From assembly GCA_051878315.1 (NCBI GenBank), contig JBJEJW010000024.1:1-21045 (forward strand): 21,045 nucleotides of DNA, read 5' to 3'. Both the position numbers and the translations under genes were made by a program. Positions 15,021 to 21,045 of the stretch are shown here, one piece after another. Numbering within the stretch: position 1 is the stretch's first letter; every line of letters starts with the position of its first letter. The notes beneath the pieces were generated by a model. That model searched no databases. It saw nothing but the letters and a program-made list of their open reading frames with translations, and was not told where the DNA came from. The stretch is from W0P28-013 sp051878315 (GTDB lineage: Bacteria; Bacteroidota; Bacteroidia; Bacteroidales; Paludibacteraceae).

Positions 15021-17747
15021 ATGAAAAAGAAATTTACACAATTCAGATGGCTCGCTGCGACGCTAATGTTCGTGGCGACAATGGTGATGCCCTCCACAGC
15101 GTGGGCGCAAGGCACGATTACTCCTTCACAGCCTACTAATGGCGATGGGAAAGCGGATAGTCCTTATGAGATTGGCACTGCTGAAGAGCTTTATTGGTTT
15201 GCAGGGCTTGTGAATGGTGATGCAAGCGTGTGTACAGGTGATGTAACCCAAAACAAAGCCGCCTGCGCAAAGCTCACGACGGATATTGAGGTGAACAGCA
15301 ATTTGCTCGCAAATCTGAATGCAGACGGAACAGTGAAAGATGGCTATGAGGTTAAAATCTGGACGCCAATCGGAAACAAAGACAACCCATACGCCGGCAC
15401 ATTCGACGGAAACGGCAAGACCGTCAGCGGATTGTATTTCAATAATACGAGTACTGACTATGTCGGCTTGTTCGGATATGTATATAGCGGCACAATAAAG
15501 AATGTAGGTGTTGTTGATTCCTATTTTAAGGGAAGTTCTTATGTCGGCGGCGTATGCGGATATGTTTATTCGAGTGGTGGAACATCGACAGCCACCATCA
15601 CCAACTGCTATAACACAGGCTCAGTCAGCGGAAGTCTTGAGGTCGGCGGCGTGTGCGGACGGAATCATGCTTATTCGGTTGTTGGAACAGCGGAAGCGAA
15701 AGCCACCATCACTAACTGCTATAACGCTGGCTCAGTCAGCGGAACTGGTAATGTCGGCGGCGTGTGCGGACGGAATTATGCTGAATCGTATGGTGGAACA
15801 GCGGAAGCCACCATCACTAACTGCCATAACACAGGCTCAGTCAGCGGAACTGGTTATGTCGGCGGCGTGTGCGGACAGAATTATGCTTATTCGGAAAGTG
15901 GAACAGCGGAAGCGACAGCCACCATCACTAACTGCCATAACACAGGCTCAGCCAGCGGAAGTGGTAGTAATGTCGGCGGCGTGTGCGGATATAATGAGGC
16001 TTTTTCGAATGGTGGAACAGCGGAAGCCACCATCACTAGCTGCTATAACACAGGCTCAGTCAGCGGTTCAGTCAGCGGAAGTAGTAATGTCGGCGGCGTG
16101 TGCGGACGGAATTATGCTGAATCGTCTGCTGGAACAGCGAAAGCCACCATCACCAACTGCTATAACACAGGCTCAGTCAGCGGAAGTAGTAATGTCGGTG
16201 GCGTATGCGGATATAATCGTGCTTATTCGGGTGGTGGAACAGCGGAAGCCACCATCACTAACTGCTATTATGACAGCGAGAAATATACAGGAAAAGCTGT
16301 CGGAAACAATGTAGATGGCACTGTTAATGAAAATAATGTCACGGGCAAGACCACAGACGAGTTCAAGAGCGGCGAGGTATGCTATCTGCTCAACGGCTCA
16401 TCGTCAGACGGCGTATGGGGGCAAACACTCTCCGGTACAGGCGAGCAGGATTATCCTGTTCTTGGCGGTATTCCGGTCTATTACAGAAACGAAATTTATA
16501 CCAATACTTATGGCACTTTGACAGAAGGTACGCACACAATTACCGCATCGAGCAGCCCCTATGTGTGGTACGAGTTTACACCATTGGCTGACGGAACCTA
16601 TTTATTTGTTGCTGCTCCTGCAGTTTTGGTACGCGAGGATATAAGTGTAGCAGCAGCAGCCTCACCATACGTCGCTAAAGAATTGGTGGTAGGGACAACG
16701 TACTATGTATGTATCCCCGGTGCGCCAACCCCAGAGGCTGAATTGACCATTAAAAAATTTGAGGCATCATTGAAAGTTGGCAAGAATACCGTCTATATTA
16801 CAGAGCCGGATGCTACATGGTACGAGTTTACACCTGCTGTTAACGGAATCTATCAATTTAGCAGTACTACGATAAATGGAGGTATCTGTGTCAATACGGA
16901 AAAGACAATAAATGGCATGCAAGGTATGTCAAGCGCTCCTATCTATTCGTTAAGCGCAGAAACCACTTATTATGTTTATTTTAGTTGCGCTCTTGGTGAG
17001 TACGACTTGACGATTGCAAACTTATCCACCACGCTTGTGCTTGGTGATAATAAGAACGTAATGGTGTCTACCTCCGGAATATTATGGTATGAGTTTACGC
17101 CGACGGAAAGCGGGACGTATCAGTTTAGCAGTTCCGCATTGGAAGCCGGATACCTGTATGTTAATACAACAAAGGCTGAAGATGAGTCCACGTACATTCC
17201 GTATGCTCCCGCCTATGAGTTGACCGCAGGAACAACCTATTATGTGGCAATAAGTTATAATCCGGGCACTTACGACTTGACGATTAAAAAGTTAGATACA
17301 ATGCTTAAAGTCGGCTCAAATGAATTCGAAGTGAGCGCTCCGCTTATATGGTACGAGTTTACGCCCACCGCAACCGGAACGTATCAGTTTAGTGGTACGA
17401 TGACAGCAGGCAATCTGTATGTTAATACAACAAAGACTGAAGATGATGATGACAAGGACATTACAAGTGAGCCTACCTATGAGTTGACCGCAGAAACAAC
17501 CTATTATGTGGCTGTAAGTGCTGAACCTGGTAGTTACGGTTTGACGATTACAAAACTTGGTACCACCACCGCGCTCGATGCCGTTGCATCACCGCAAATC
17601 TATGCCGTCGATGGTCGCCTTGTATGCGCAGGCGAGTGCCGCATCTACGATTTGCTCGGTCGCGACGTAACGCGCTTGAACGGTTCGTTGCATGGCGTGT
17701 ATGTGGTTAAAACCACCGACACCGCCGTTAAAATCGTGGTCAGATAA
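15021..17747 (+). CDS. large secreted GLUG-repeat protein with type IX-like C-terminal tail
   Basis: A 908-residue exported protein of unknown function. Residues 1-29 are a Sec signal peptide ending in STAWA. Residues about 30-150 are a linker with IWTPIGN and GTFDGNGKTVSGLYF, as usually precedes GLUG arrays. Residues about 175-420 hold seven full repeats and a partial eighth of 33-39 residues, built on VGGVCGxN and ATITNCYNTGSVSG, predicted to stack as a beta-solenoid. Each repeat carries two cysteines. Four beta-sandwich-like repeats follow, marked by WYEFTP at residues 516, 600, 689 and 777 and by TTYYV, about 84-89 residues apart. The C-terminus (about 856-908) has IYDLLGRDV and GVYVVK like type A sorting domains of the type IX secretion system. 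It is probably a surface adhesin-like protein. An out-of-frame ORF across the repeats is an artefact. Confidence 0.85.
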   Translation: MKKKFTQFRWLAATLMFVATMVMPSTAWAQGTITPSQPTNGDGKADSPYEIGTAEELYWFAGLVNGDASVCTGDVTQNKAACAKLTTDIEVNSNLLANLNADGTVKDGYEVKIWTPIGNKDNPYAGTFDGNGKTVSGLYFNNTSTDYVGLFGYVYSGTIKNVGVVDSYFKGSSYVGGVCGYVYSSGGTSTATITNCYNTGSVSGSLEVGGVCGRNHAYSVVGTAEAKATITNCYNAGSVSGTGNVGGVCGRNYAESYGGTAEATITNCHNTGSVSGTGYVGGVCGQNYAYSESGTAEATATITNCHNTGSASGSGSNVGGVCGYNEAFSNGGTAEATITSCYNTGSVSGSVSGSSNVGGVCGRNYAESSAGTAKATITNCYNTGSVSGSSNVGGVCGYNRAYSGGGTAEATITNCYYDSEKYTGKAVGNNVDGTVNENNVTGKTTDEFKSGEVCYLLNGSSSDGVWGQTLSGTGEQDYPVLGGIPVYYRNEIYTNTYGTLTEGTHTITASSSPYVWYEFTPLADGTYLFVAAPAVLVREDISVAAAASPYVAKELVVGTTYYVCIPGAPTPEAELTIKKFEASLKVGKNTVYITEPDATWYEFTPAVNGIYQFSSTTINGGICVNTEKTINGMQGMSSAPIYSLSAETTYYVYFSCALGEYDLTIANLSTTLVLGDNKNVMVSTSGILWYEFTPTESGTYQFSSSALEAGYLYVNTTKAEDESTYIPYAPAYELTAGTTYYVAISYNPGTYDLTIKKLDTMLKVGSNEFEVSAPLIWYEFTPTATGTYQFSGTMTAGNLYVNTTKTEDDDDKDITSEPTYELTAETTYYVAVSAEPGSYGLTITKLGTTTALDAVASPQIYAVDGRLVCAGECRIYDLLGRDVTRLNGSLHGVYVVKTTDTAVKIVVR
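15543..16268 (+). repeat. in-frame tandem DNA repeats encoding the GLUG-like array
   Basis: Units begin at the GTC of VGGVCG at 15543, 15642, 15753, 15858, 15972, 16089 and 16194, so they are 99-117 nt long and always a multiple of three. The motifs GTCGGCGGCGTGTGCGGA and ACAGGCTCAGTCAGCGG recur almost unchanged, while the middle of each unit varies in length and sequence. The sixth unit also has a short internal duplication of the VSGS codons. Near-identical DNA implies recent expansion or gene conversion. Confidence 0.85.
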
Positions 17748-17778
17748 TATCGGAACACAGATTTTATAACATAGACAG

Positions 17779-17812
17779 TAGGGGCGAAAAATTTTTTCGC
17801 CCCTATGTTTTT
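17779..17812 (+). terminator. perfect palindrome serving as terminator after the secreted protein
   Basis: TAGGGGCGAAAAA (17779-17791) and TTTTTCGCCCCTA (17793-17805) are exact reverse complements around a single T, followed by a T-run, 32 nt after the stop. It would terminate the secreted-protein transcript, and its GTAGGGGCG start links it to the palindrome at 14889-14910. Confidence 0.7.
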
Positions 17813-17882
17813 TCGTGCCATCTTCCACAAAAATGGTAATTCTTCCCATAATTCAGGTAGCGTCTCCTCAGTGTTTTCATGG

Positions 17883-17890
17883 TAATTTTG
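17883..17890 (+). promoter_or_regulatory. Bacteroidota -7 element for the hydrolase operon
   Basis: TAATTTTG followed by CAC, an exact TAnnTTTG match 27 nt before the ATG at 17918. It overlaps the first codons of a longer reading-frame start at 17879, so that start is unlikely. No TTTG is present at -33, which would fit a promoter needing an activator such as the decayed AraC protein nearby. Confidence 0.55.
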
Positions 17891-17917
17891 CACTCGGGAA
17901 AGAAAATTTTTAACGTT

Positions 17918-18985
17918 ATGAAACTGAAATATTTAATCGCTGCGCAACTGCTGGTCGCGTTATCAACAGTGACAGCACAAAACATGAGTAAAATGGGAAA
18001 CAATGTTGCAATGAGTGGGGAGTGGGACAAGACCTTTCCAGAAAGTGAGAAGATAATGCACGAGAAAGTTACCTTCGTAAATCGTTTCGGCATCACACTT
18101 GTCGCCGACCTTTATCGGCCGCAGGGCGAAAGCGGAAACCTGCCGGCATTGGCAGTCAGCGGTCCATTCGGCGCCGTAAAAGAACAAGCAAGCGGACTTT
18201 ATGCACAACGTTTGGCGGAAGAGGGTTTCCTGACCATCGCTTTCGACCCTTCGTTTACGGGTGAGAGCGGTGGCGAACCGCGCTATTCCTCTTCCATGGA
18301 CATCAACACCGAAGATTTTTGCGCGGCCGTGGATTATCTCTCTTGCCGTCAGGACGTGGACAGCGAGCGTATCGGCATTCTCGGTATTTGCGGCTGGGGC
18401 GGCATCGCGCTGAATGCGGCGGCCCTCGACCCACGCATCAAGGCAACCGTTGCCGTTACCTTATACAATCTGACGCGTGTAACACAACAAGGATATTTCG
18501 ACAGCATGGACGAAGAGGCTCGCTATCAACTGAAAAAACAGTTGGCTGAACAACGCACCAAGGAGTTCCGCAAAGGAGAGATACTGCCTCAAGGCGGACT
18601 CCCCGATACGCCCGCAGCCGATGCTCCCGAGTTTTTGAAACAATATGTGGCCTATTATAAGTCAGAGGCAAGGGGTTATCATCCTCGTTCGCTCAATTCA
18701 AACATGGGCTGGAATATCACCTCTACACTGATGAGACTGAATCAGGACTTGTGGATAGCAGCCTCGGAAGTGCGTACGCCCGTACTTATAGTGCATGGCG
18801 AGAAAGCACACAGCCGCTATTTTGGCGAAGAAGCCTATCAGAAACTGACGAGCGGCAAATATGCAGATAACAAACGGTTGCTTATCGTTCCGAATGCCAC
18901 GCACTGCGACCTTTATGACGGCGGCGAAAGGAATTTTATTCCTTGGAATGATATTGCCGATTTTATAAAACGGTCTTTAAAATAG
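17918..18985 (+). CDS. exported alpha/beta hydrolase (dienelactone hydrolase-like)
   Basis: A 355-residue alpha/beta hydrolase with a cleavable signal peptide (residues 1-20, ending TVTA before QN), so it should act in the periplasm. After the signal, VTFVNRFGITLVADLYRP opens the core fold. The nucleophile elbow is GICGWGG (156-162), placing Cys158 where serine hydrolases have Ser, as in dienelactone hydrolase. The usual acid position reads VHGEKAH, with Glu295 instead of Asp, and the catalytic His is probably His329 in NATHCDLYD. Related proteins are annotated as alpha/beta hydrolases of unknown substrate. It leads a three-gene operon with a 7-nt gap to the flavodoxin-fold gene. An upstream in-frame ATG at 17879 would bury the signal peptide and precede the promoter element. 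Confidence 0.85.
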   Translation: MKLKYLIAAQLLVALSTVTAQNMSKMGNNVAMSGEWDKTFPESEKIMHEKVTFVNRFGITLVADLYRPQGESGNLPALAVSGPFGAVKEQASGLYAQRLAEEGFLTIAFDPSFTGESGGEPRYSSSMDINTEDFCAAVDYLSCRQDVDSERIGILGICGWGGIALNAAALDPRIKATVAVTLYNLTRVTQQGYFDSMDEEARYQLKKQLAEQRTKEFRKGEILPQGGLPDTPAADAPEFLKQYVAYYKSEARGYHPRSLNSNMGWNITSTLMRLNQDLWIAASEVRTPVLIVHGEKAHSRYFGEEAYQKLTSGKYADNKRLLIVPNATHCDLYDGGERNFIPWNDIADFIKRSLK

Positions 18986-18992
18986 TTGTAAG

Positions 18993-19559
18993 ATGAAACA
19001 AAACAAGTTAAAAAGCACCATCATGCTTGTTGTTGCTGTTCTTTTTCTACAATTTAGCGCAAGTTGTAAAAATAATAACGAACAAATAACAGATGACACA
19101 CAAATGGAAAAGATTCTTTTTGTAAACGGAAGCCCGAACCGCGACGGAAATACTGCCGCATTGGCAAAAGTATTGCTCGAAGGCAGACAGTATGAAACTC
19201 TCAACCTCAACGACTATCGCCTGAATTTCTATGGACAGACGCTGGATGGCGACCAACTTGACGAGGTTATAGCAAAGATGAGGGAGGCGGATATTATCGT
19301 AATGGGCAGCCCTGTCTATTGGCATAACATCTGTGCCTCGGTGCGCACGCTGATGGAACGTTTCTACGGTTATCTGCCCGACGGAGCGTTCAAAGGCAAA
19401 CGCCTGTTCTTCATCTATCAGGGAGCGGCTCCCACCCAGATGATGATTGACGACGGGGAATATACCATGAGCCGCTTTGCCGGCATGTATGGCTTCTCTT
19501 ACGAAGGTATGGCAACAAACAGAAGCGAGGCACAATCTTTGAGGGATAAACTGAAATAA
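18993..19559 (+). CDS. flavodoxin-fold NAD(P)H-dependent oxidoreductase, probable lipoprotein
   Basis: A 188-residue protein with a hydrophobic N-terminal segment (8-23) and a lipobox-like FSASC with Cys25, then an Asn-rich spacer, suggesting lipidation and export. The flavodoxin-like domain begins at residue 38 (MEKILFVNGSPNRDGNTAALA). It has the FMN-phosphate loop in GSPNRDGNT and the second loop in MGSPVYWHNICASVRTLMERF. At about 150 residues the domain is short for NADPH-dependent FMN reductases. The Met at residue 38 (19104) could be a second start giving a cytoplasmic form. The lipobox has Ser rather than Leu at -3, so export is likely but not certain. The gene lies between an exported hydrolase and an aldo/keto reductase. 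Substrate unknown. Confidence 0.78.
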   Translation: MKQNKLKSTIMLVVAVLFLQFSASCKNNNEQITDDTQMEKILFVNGSPNRDGNTAALAKVLLEGRQYETLNLNDYRLNFYGQTLDGDQLDEVIAKMREADIIVMGSPVYWHNICASVRTLMERFYGYLPDGAFKGKRLFFIYQGAAPTQMMIDDGEYTMSRFAGMYGFSYEGMATNRSEAQSLRDKLK

Positions 19560-19582
19560 ATATGATAAAAACAAGTAGCACC

Positions 19583-20419
19583 ATGAAAATCAAGTTAAAC
19601 AACGGCATAGAGATGCCGATTATCGGATATGGCGTATATCAAGTGTCGCCGGAGGAATGTGAAAGATGTGTAACCGATGCTTTGAATGTAGGTTACAGAA
19701 TGATAGACACGGCACAGGCGTATCACAATGAAGAAGGCGTTGGTGCGGCGGTAAAGAAAAGCGGCATACCGCGTGAAGAACTGTTCATAGTGAGCAAAGT
19801 ATGGTTTTCCAATTACAGCTATCAGAGAGCCAAAGACTCGATAGAAGAGAGCCTGAACAGATTACAGACCGACTACATTGACCTGATGTTGCTTCATCAG
19901 CCTTTTGGCGACAGATACAGTGCCTATCGCGCATTGCAGGACGCATATCGAGCCGGCAAGGTAAGAGCCATAGGCGTCTCCAACTTTTACCCCGACCATT
20001 ATATTGATTTTGCTGAAAACGTCGATGTCATCCCCGCTATAAATCAAGTGGAAACACATGTATTCAATCAGCAAATCGAAGCTCAGGGCATTATGAATGA
20101 GTATGGAACTCGGATTATGTCGTGGGGTCCGTTCGCCGAAGGTCGGAATGATTTCTTCCATAATCCTGTGTTGTTTGAAATAGGCAGGAAACATGGTAAA
20201 AGCGTAGCACAAGTGGCTCTGCGCTGGCTGATACAGCGTGGTGTGATTGTCATTCCGAAATCGACGCACATAGAGCGAATGAGAGAGAATCTCAATGTAT
20301 TTGATTTTGAGTTGTCGAACGAGGAAATGTCGCAGATAAAGAACCTTGATGCAGGCAAAAGCCTTTTCTTCGACCACCACGATGCCGAAACCGTGAAAAT
20401 GTTCATGGGGTGGAGATAG
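19583..20419 (+). CDS. aldo/keto reductase (2,5-diketo-D-gluconate reductase-like)
   Basis: Cytoplasmic NADPH-dependent carbonyl reductase of 278 residues, an (alpha/beta)8 barrel. The catalytic tetrad is visible: Asp42 and Tyr47 in MIDTAQAYHNE, Lys72 in IVSKVWF and His105 in LLHQPFG. VRAIGVSNF and IPKSTHIERMRENLNVFDF are the conserved NADPH-binding stretches, and the protein ends with FFDHHDAETVKMFMGWR, a normal end for this group. I start it at the ATG at 19583, where MKIKLNNGIEMPIIGYGVYQ matches the family opening; an in-frame ATG at 19562, two nucleotides after the upstream stop, would add seven residues. It is the last gene of the operon. Codon use favours CTG for Leu, unlike the TTG-rich genes before 13561. 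Substrate cannot be inferred. Confidence 0.9.
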   Translation: MKIKLNNGIEMPIIGYGVYQVSPEECERCVTDALNVGYRMIDTAQAYHNEEGVGAAVKKSGIPREELFIVSKVWFSNYSYQRAKDSIEESLNRLQTDYIDLMLLHQPFGDRYSAYRALQDAYRAGKVRAIGVSNFYPDHYIDFAENVDVIPAINQVETHVFNQQIEAQGIMNEYGTRIMSWGPFAEGRNDFFHNPVLFEIGRKHGKSVAQVALRWLIQRGVIVIPKSTHIERMRENLNVFDFELSNEEMSQIKNLDAGKSLFFDHHDAETVKMFMGWR

Positions 20420-20503
20420 GAGATAAACGACAATCCGAAAACGGATCACTTTCTCTATCGCGAGGGAATGGAACGCTATTTCACACGCAACGGCCTCTCT
20501 ATG
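20420..20503 (+). other. open in-frame stretch after the aldo/keto reductase stop
   Basis: The frame stays open after the reductase TAG and would encode about 30 residues with coding-like composition (…KTDHFLYREGMERYFTRNG…), then runs into the antisense of the AraC remnant. It could be the 3' remnant of a lost gene or chance. I do not recognise the peptide. Confidence 0.25.
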
Positions 20504-20680
20504 TTAGATAGCCGACTTGTTCCGATATGCCGTTGGCGACATCCGCATTGCGCTCTTGAATTGGGTGCAGAAATGGGGATAACTGTTAAATCCCGATGAA
20601 TAGGCTATTTGCGATATATCCACATTGGTTGTCAAAAGGAGATTGCCGGTATACTCCATGTGCAGACGCGTGTGAAATTG
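20504..20680 (-). pseudogene. remnant of an AraC/XylS-family regulator (C-terminal HTH half only)
   Basis: On the minus strand, about 55 residues match the end of the AraC-type DNA-binding domain: RLHMEYTGNLLLTT, then VDISQIAYSSGFNSYPHFC and FKSAMRMSPTAYRN, followed by a stop. This is the second helix-turn-helix and final helix; the first helix-turn-helix and any sensor domain are missing. Upstream of the match the frame continues to 20764 but with no AraC character, and a promoter on the opposite strand lies there. AraC regulators commonly flank and control hydrolase/flavodoxin/aldo-keto reductase operons, so this is probably a decayed former regulator of the adjacent operon. The matched part has no internal stop. 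Confidence 0.7.
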
Positions 20681-20708
20681 TAAACATATAATTTTCAGTC
20701 TGTTTTGC

Positions 20709-20740
20709 TTTGTGCGTTTCAAAATAAATTTGTACCTTTG
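20709..20740 (+). promoter_or_regulatory. strong Bacteroidota promoter before an ORF-poor stretch
   Basis: TTTG (20709-20712), 20 nt, TACCTTTG (20733-20740), then CAGCA. This is within one base of the consensus spacing and among the two best promoters in the window. The predicted transcript starts near 20747. Confidence 0.65.
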
Positions 20741-20746
20741 CAGCAC

Positions 20747-20943
20747 ACAAATTTTATAGAGCAACGCTTATATGACCCCCACGGCATACATACTTGACAG
20801 AAAACTTAATCCGCTGAATCACAACGTATTAGGGGGGGGGTAGTGTTGACTCTGTCGTAATCTTTTCAGAATCACATAATTCATCATACAGAGCCTTCCG
20901 CAGGTGTCAGACAAGGGCACCGGCGGAAGGCTCTTTGCGTTTT
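20747..20943 (+). ncRNA. candidate small RNA or leader with a run of nine G
   Basis: The interval from the predicted transcription start to the hairpin terminator is about 200 nt. Its only start-initiated ORF is 23 codons (20772-20843, MTPTAYILDRKLNPLNHNVL plus GGG), ending right after a run of nine G at 20832-20840. One G fewer would extend the frame to about 20967. It could be a small RNA, a leader for the gene starting near 21017, or the 5' end of a frameshifted gene. No known RNA family is recognised. Confidence 0.3.
20890..20943 (+). terminator. strong hairpin terminator
   Basis: AGAGCCTTCCGC (20890-20901) and GCGGAAGGCTCT (20923-20934) pair perfectly over 12 bp; GGTG and CACC extend the stem inside after single-base interruptions. 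TTGCGTTTTG follows, a moderately T-rich tail. Confidence 0.6.
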
Positions 20944-21016
20944 GTGGTAGCTATGAAATACAAATAATCGCAATAGAACAATGAATAAGAATTCAAACTT
21001 AATAAAAAGTAAAATT

Positions 21017-21045
21017 ATGAACATAATCAAGAAAATAGCATTGTT
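21017..21045 (+). CDS. start of a gene cut by the window end
   Basis: The ATG at 21017 opens MNIIKKIAL, a basic then hydrophobic start like a signal peptide, reaching the window edge. An in-frame ATG at 20981 is possible. It lies about 75 nt after the hairpin at 20890-20943, in an A/T-rich leader with no clear TAnnTTTG element between. Nothing can be said of its product. Confidence 0.35.

Noticed and set aside
15508..16314. A 268-codon plus-strand ORF across the GLUG repeats in another frame
   Set aside because: It exists only because each repeat unit is a multiple of three, so any frame open in one unit stays open in all. It has no start context and lies wholly inside the clearly coding frame.

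Overview
The window looks like a chromosomal segment from a member of the Bacteroidota, most likely Bacteroidales. Three things point there. Upstream regions repeatedly carry the Bacteroidota -7 promoter element TAnnTTTG, and Shine-Dalgarno sites are rare. The GyrB, NfnAB, KdsA/KdsD, LolD and NadA sequences have the character of that phylum. The large secreted protein ends in a type IX secretion-like C-terminal domain. All assignments come from reading the sequence; no database search was possible. No rRNA, tRNA, CRISPR array or transposase was seen.

Positions 1-14600 are a dense housekeeping block. A 3'-truncated gyrB (minus strand) diverges from a pair of half-size chromate-transporter genes (1871-3012). 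These are followed by tcdA (tRNA ct6A dehydratase), lolD (lipoprotein-release ATPase), nfnA-nfnB (electron-bifurcating NADH/ferredoxin:NADP+ oxidoreductase) and a LOG-family nucleotide hydrolase. Next comes a 445-residue protein with a helical-repeat N-terminus and a GH16-like C-terminal fold whose catalytic acids appear to be lost. It lies directly upstream of kdsA-kdsD, which make precursors of the LPS sugar Kdo. An 830-residue acyl-activating enzyme/ACP/PlsC-type acyltransferase fusion follows, convergent with nadA across a shared terminator. Lipid A/Kdo, lipoprotein sorting and phospholipid functions give this block a cell-envelope flavour.

Positions 14600-21045 are more accessory. A 400-bp intergenic region holds a MITE-like nested inverted repeat, a GTAGGGACG-type palindrome and a G/C-rich hairpin, then a consensus Bacteroidota promoter. 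That promoter drives a 908-residue secreted protein with a signal peptide, seven to eight cysteine-bearing GLUG-like repeats, four beta-sandwich repeats and a C-terminal sorting-like tail. A second GTAGGGGCG-type palindrome ends it. A three-gene operon follows: exported alpha/beta hydrolase, lipoprotein-type flavodoxin-fold protein and aldo/keto reductase. Its codon choice differs from the housekeeping block and a decayed AraC-family regulator lies next to it, both compatible with lateral acquisition.

The last 350 bp contain a strong promoter and a strong hairpin terminator about 200 nt apart. Between them are only a 23-codon ORF and a run of nine G, so this is a candidate small RNA, leader or phase-variable locus. 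The start of another gene is cut off by the window end.
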